From: DASRTE01 sp050743145
Lineage (GTDB): Bacteria; Actinomycetota; Actinomycetes; Jiangellales; Jiangellaceae
Reading direction: 5' to 3'
Length of the DNA: 16,771 nucleotides
Assembly (NCBI GenBank): GCA_050743145.1
Contig: JBOGDU010000209.1
Span: forward strand, 1-16,771
Made by a program: the position numbers and the translations under genes. The notes under the pieces were generated by a model. The model was given only the letters and a program-made list of their open reading frames with translations, did no database searches and had not been told where the DNA came from. This document shows, one piece after another, positions 15,006 to 16,771 of the stretch (position 1 is the first letter of the stretch; every line of letters begins with the position of its first letter).

Positions 15006-16549
15006 GCGAGCCGGCCGTCGGGCCCGGGCGCGTGCTGGCCGGGCGCTACCGCGTCGAGGACCTCCTCGACGAGGACGCCGGCGTCCGCACCTGGCGTGCT
15101 GTCGACGAGGTCCTCAGCCGGCCCGTGCTCGTGCAGACCCTCCCGACCGCCGATCCGCGCGCGGAGCAGATCACCGACGCCGGCCGGGCGGCCGCCCTGG
15201 TGCGCGACTCCCGCTTCCTGCAGGTCCTCGACGTCGACGTCGAGGACGACATCGCCTACGTCGTCCGGGAGTGGATGTCCGGCCGCGACCTGTCCGTGCT
15301 CCTTGCCGGCGGCCCGCTGAGCCCTGACCAGGCCGGCGCACTGGCCCGCCAGGTCGCCGAGGCGCTGGCCGCGGCCCACGGCGACGGACTCACCCACCTC
15401 CTGCTGCGCCCAGGATCCGTGCTCATCACACCGGACGGCGGCGTGAAGGTCGCCGGACTCGCCACGGAGGCCGCCGTTCACGGCGCGTCAGCCGGTGATC
15501 CCGGTGCGATCGACGCCGCAGGCGTGGGCAGCGTGCTGTACGCGGCGCTCACCGGGCGCTGGCCCGACGATGGCGGTCAGGGGCTACCCCGAGCCCCCAC
15601 GATCGACGGCCGCGTCGCGTCGCCGCGACAGGTGCGCCCCGGCGTCCCCCGCCTGCTCGACGAGATCGCCGACCGGACCCTGGGCAATGCAGCCCGCCAC
15701 CACGCCGCCCCTCTGCGCAGCCCCGCCGAGATCGTCGACGCCCTCACCTCGGGTACGACGACCGGCCGCGTGAACGGGCTGCTCGGCGGATTCGAGGACA
15801 CGGGGACCGACACCGGTCGGCCACCCGCGGTGCTCGACTCGCCTTCAGTGCCCTTCACTCCGACCGGAGCCGCGCCGGCGCCGCGCCGGCTGGACCAGCG
15901 GGCGATCCGGGGATCCGGACGGCTCGGCCGTGCCGTGGGCATCCTCGCCGGCGCACTCCTCCTCGTCGCCGCCACGCTGGTGGGCCTGCAGTTGCTGCTC
16001 AGCGCCGTCGACGGCGGCGACGGCGACGGCGAGCAGGCCGGGCCCACGACGAACACGACACCGGAGCCGACCACAGCCCAACCGGCACCGGAACCCACTC
16101 CGCTGGCGATCTCCTCCGCCACCGACTTCGACCCGCAACCCGAGGGCAGCGGGGACGAGAACCCCGAGGACGCGCCGCTCGCGGTCGACGGCGACCCGGA
16201 GACCTCCTGGGTCACGCAGAACTACTTCGACCCGTTGGAGGACCAGAAGCCGGGTGTCGGCCTGTACGTGGACCTCGGCGCGGCCTTGCCGGTGGTCGGC
16301 CTGAACCTGACCTTGGTCGGCGACGACTCCGGCCTGGAGATCCGGGTGCCGTCCGGCGATGCCACCGAGGCGCCGGAGGACCTCGACGACTGGACCGTGG
16401 TGGTCGAGTTCGGCTCCGCCGGCTCCGAGCTGCCGGTCACGTTTGAATCGCCCGTCTCAACCCGGTATGTCCTGATGTGGTACACCCGTCTGCCGGCGGA
16501 GGGTGGCGACTACCGCGGCGGCGTGGCCGACGTGGAGGTGCTCGGGTGA
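15002..16549 (+). CDS. Membrane pseudokinase with extracellular discoidin-like domain (MurJ partner)
   Basis: This 515-aa single-pass protein begins with a protein-kinase fold (LAGRYRVEDLLDEDAGVRTW). The active site is gone: the beta-3 Lys position reads Q45 (VLVQTLP), the HRD loop reads HLLLRPGSVLI from H132 with no catalytic Asp, and DFG reads GLA at 152-154. A Thr/Ser-rich linker (about 255-300) leads to a transmembrane helix at about 311-333. An extracellular Glu/Pro/Thr linker (340-370) leads to a C-terminal discoidin-like (F5/8 type C) domain with DGDPETSWVT near 396. In M. tuberculosis the same parts are fused to MurJ, and the phosphorylated pseudokinase recruits the FHA protein FhaA to control wall synthesis. 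The GTG start overlaps the murJ stop (GTGA). Confidence 0.92.
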   Translation: MSEPAVGPGRVLAGRYRVEDLLDEDAGVRTWRAVDEVLSRPVLVQTLPTADPRAEQITDAGRAAALVRDSRFLQVLDVDVEDDIAYVVREWMSGRDLSVLLAGGPLSPDQAGALARQVAEALAAAHGDGLTHLLLRPGSVLITPDGGVKVAGLATEAAVHGASAGDPGAIDAAGVGSVLYAALTGRWPDDGGQGLPRAPTIDGRVASPRQVRPGVPRLLDEIADRTLGNAARHHAAPLRSPAEIVDALTSGTTTGRVNGLLGGFEDTGTDTGRPPAVLDSPSVPFTPTGAAPAPRRLDQRAIRGSGRLGRAVGILAGALLLVAATLVGLQLLLSAVDGGDGDGEQAGPTTNTTPEPTTAQPAPEPTPLAISSATDFDPQPEGSGDENPEDAPLAVDGDPETSWVTQNYFDPLEDQKPGVGLYVDLGAALPVVGLNLTLVGDDSGLEIRVPSGDATEAPEDLDDWTVVVEFGSAGSELPVTFESPVSTRYVLMWYTRLPAEGGDYRGGVADVEVLG

Positions 16550-16771
16550 CCGGTGGCGACGACGCCACACTCCTGCAGCGTCACGTCGAGGGCGACCCGG
16601 ACGCGTTCGGAGAGCTCGTCCGCCGCCATCGCGACCGACTCTGGGCGGTAGCGCTGCGCACGCTCGGCAATCCCGACGACGCTGCCGACGCGCTCCAGGA
16701 CGCCCTGGTCAACGCCTTCCGCCGGGCGGGGTCATTCCGGGCCGAGTCCGCCGTCACCACCTGGCTCCACC
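16546..16771 (+). CDS. sigM: ECF sigma factor, SigM-like, N-terminal part (partial)
   Basis: Only the first 75 codons are in the window. They show sigma region 2 of an ECF factor: DPDAFGELVRRHRDRLWAVA, the LGNPDDAADALQDALVNAFR helix that binds core polymerase, and FRAESAVTTWLH, which contacts the -10. GTG at 16546 overlaps the preceding stop and follows GGAGG (16534-16538) by 7 nt. The same position in M. tuberculosis holds sigM (Rv3911), followed by its anti-sigma factor, which cannot be seen here. The assignment to SigM rests on context and the partial motif. Confidence 0.9.
   Translation, partial: MTGGDDATLLQRHVEGDPDAFGELVRRHRDRLWAVALRTLGNPDDAADALQDALVNAFRRAGSFRAESAVTTWLH

Noticed and set aside
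1..16771. CRISPR arrays, tRNA or rRNA genes, insertion sequences, phage genes
   Set aside because: No spaced direct repeats, no cloverleaf-like sequence, no transposase or terminal repeats were seen.

Overview
This is a high-GC, GC3-biased actinobacterial chromosome segment with no sign of plasmid, phage or IS content. GTG starts, 4-nt ATGA/GTGA-type overlaps and three apparent leaderless starts fit Actinomycetota. The gene content (Ino1, a conservon, MurJ followed by a pseudokinase, SigM) suggests Pseudonocardiales or a near relative; the order is an inference from gene content only. The gene order matches two origin-proximal blocks known from other actinobacteria: ponA-padR-ino1 (compare Mycobacterium tuberculosis Rv0050-Rv0047c-Rv0046c) and pcnA-mutT4-Rv3909-Rv3910-sigM (compare Rv3907c-Rv3911).

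Layout. (1) Positions 1-671, minus strand: 5' part of a class A penicillin-binding protein, running off the left edge. (2) 672-868: divergent control region holding a perfect 27-bp palindrome, a likely PadR operator. (3) 869-2694, plus: PadR-family regulator with an unusual low-bias C-terminal tail, then inositol-3-phosphate synthase (ino1). (4) 2695-2956: gene-free leader with two small hairpins. (5) 2957-7142, plus: a complete four-gene conservon (cvnA sensor kinase-like protein, cvnB roadblock/LC7, cvnC DUF742, cvnD Ras-like GTPase), inserted between ino1 and an MFS transporter. (6) 7173-8501, plus: MFS transporter with a probable leaderless start. (7) 8534-10009, minus: CCA tRNA nucleotidyltransferase/poly(A) polymerase family protein, convergent with the MFS gene. 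(8) 10129-10557, plus: small DUF1761 membrane protein. (9) 10631-16771, plus: a tightly coupled run of NUDIX hydrolase, DUF6049 secreted/membrane protein, MurJ lipid II flippase, membrane pseudokinase with an extracellular discoidin-like domain, and the start of an ECF sigma factor (SigM-like). Every junction in this run is a 4-nt GTGA overlap.

How it works together. The two ends of the window are about cell-envelope assembly: a peptidoglycan glycosyltransferase on the left, and lipid II flipping with its pseudokinase regulator on the right. Ino1 feeds inositol lipids and mycothiol. The conservon is a membrane-sensor-to-GTPase signalling module whose input and output are unknown in general and cannot be read from the sequence. 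I found no clearly novel system. The best points for follow-up are the padR palindrome, the conservon placement and the conserved tail motifs of its kinase, the separation of MurJ from its pseudokinase (fused in mycobacteria), the all-GTGA operon, and the set of leaderless promoters.
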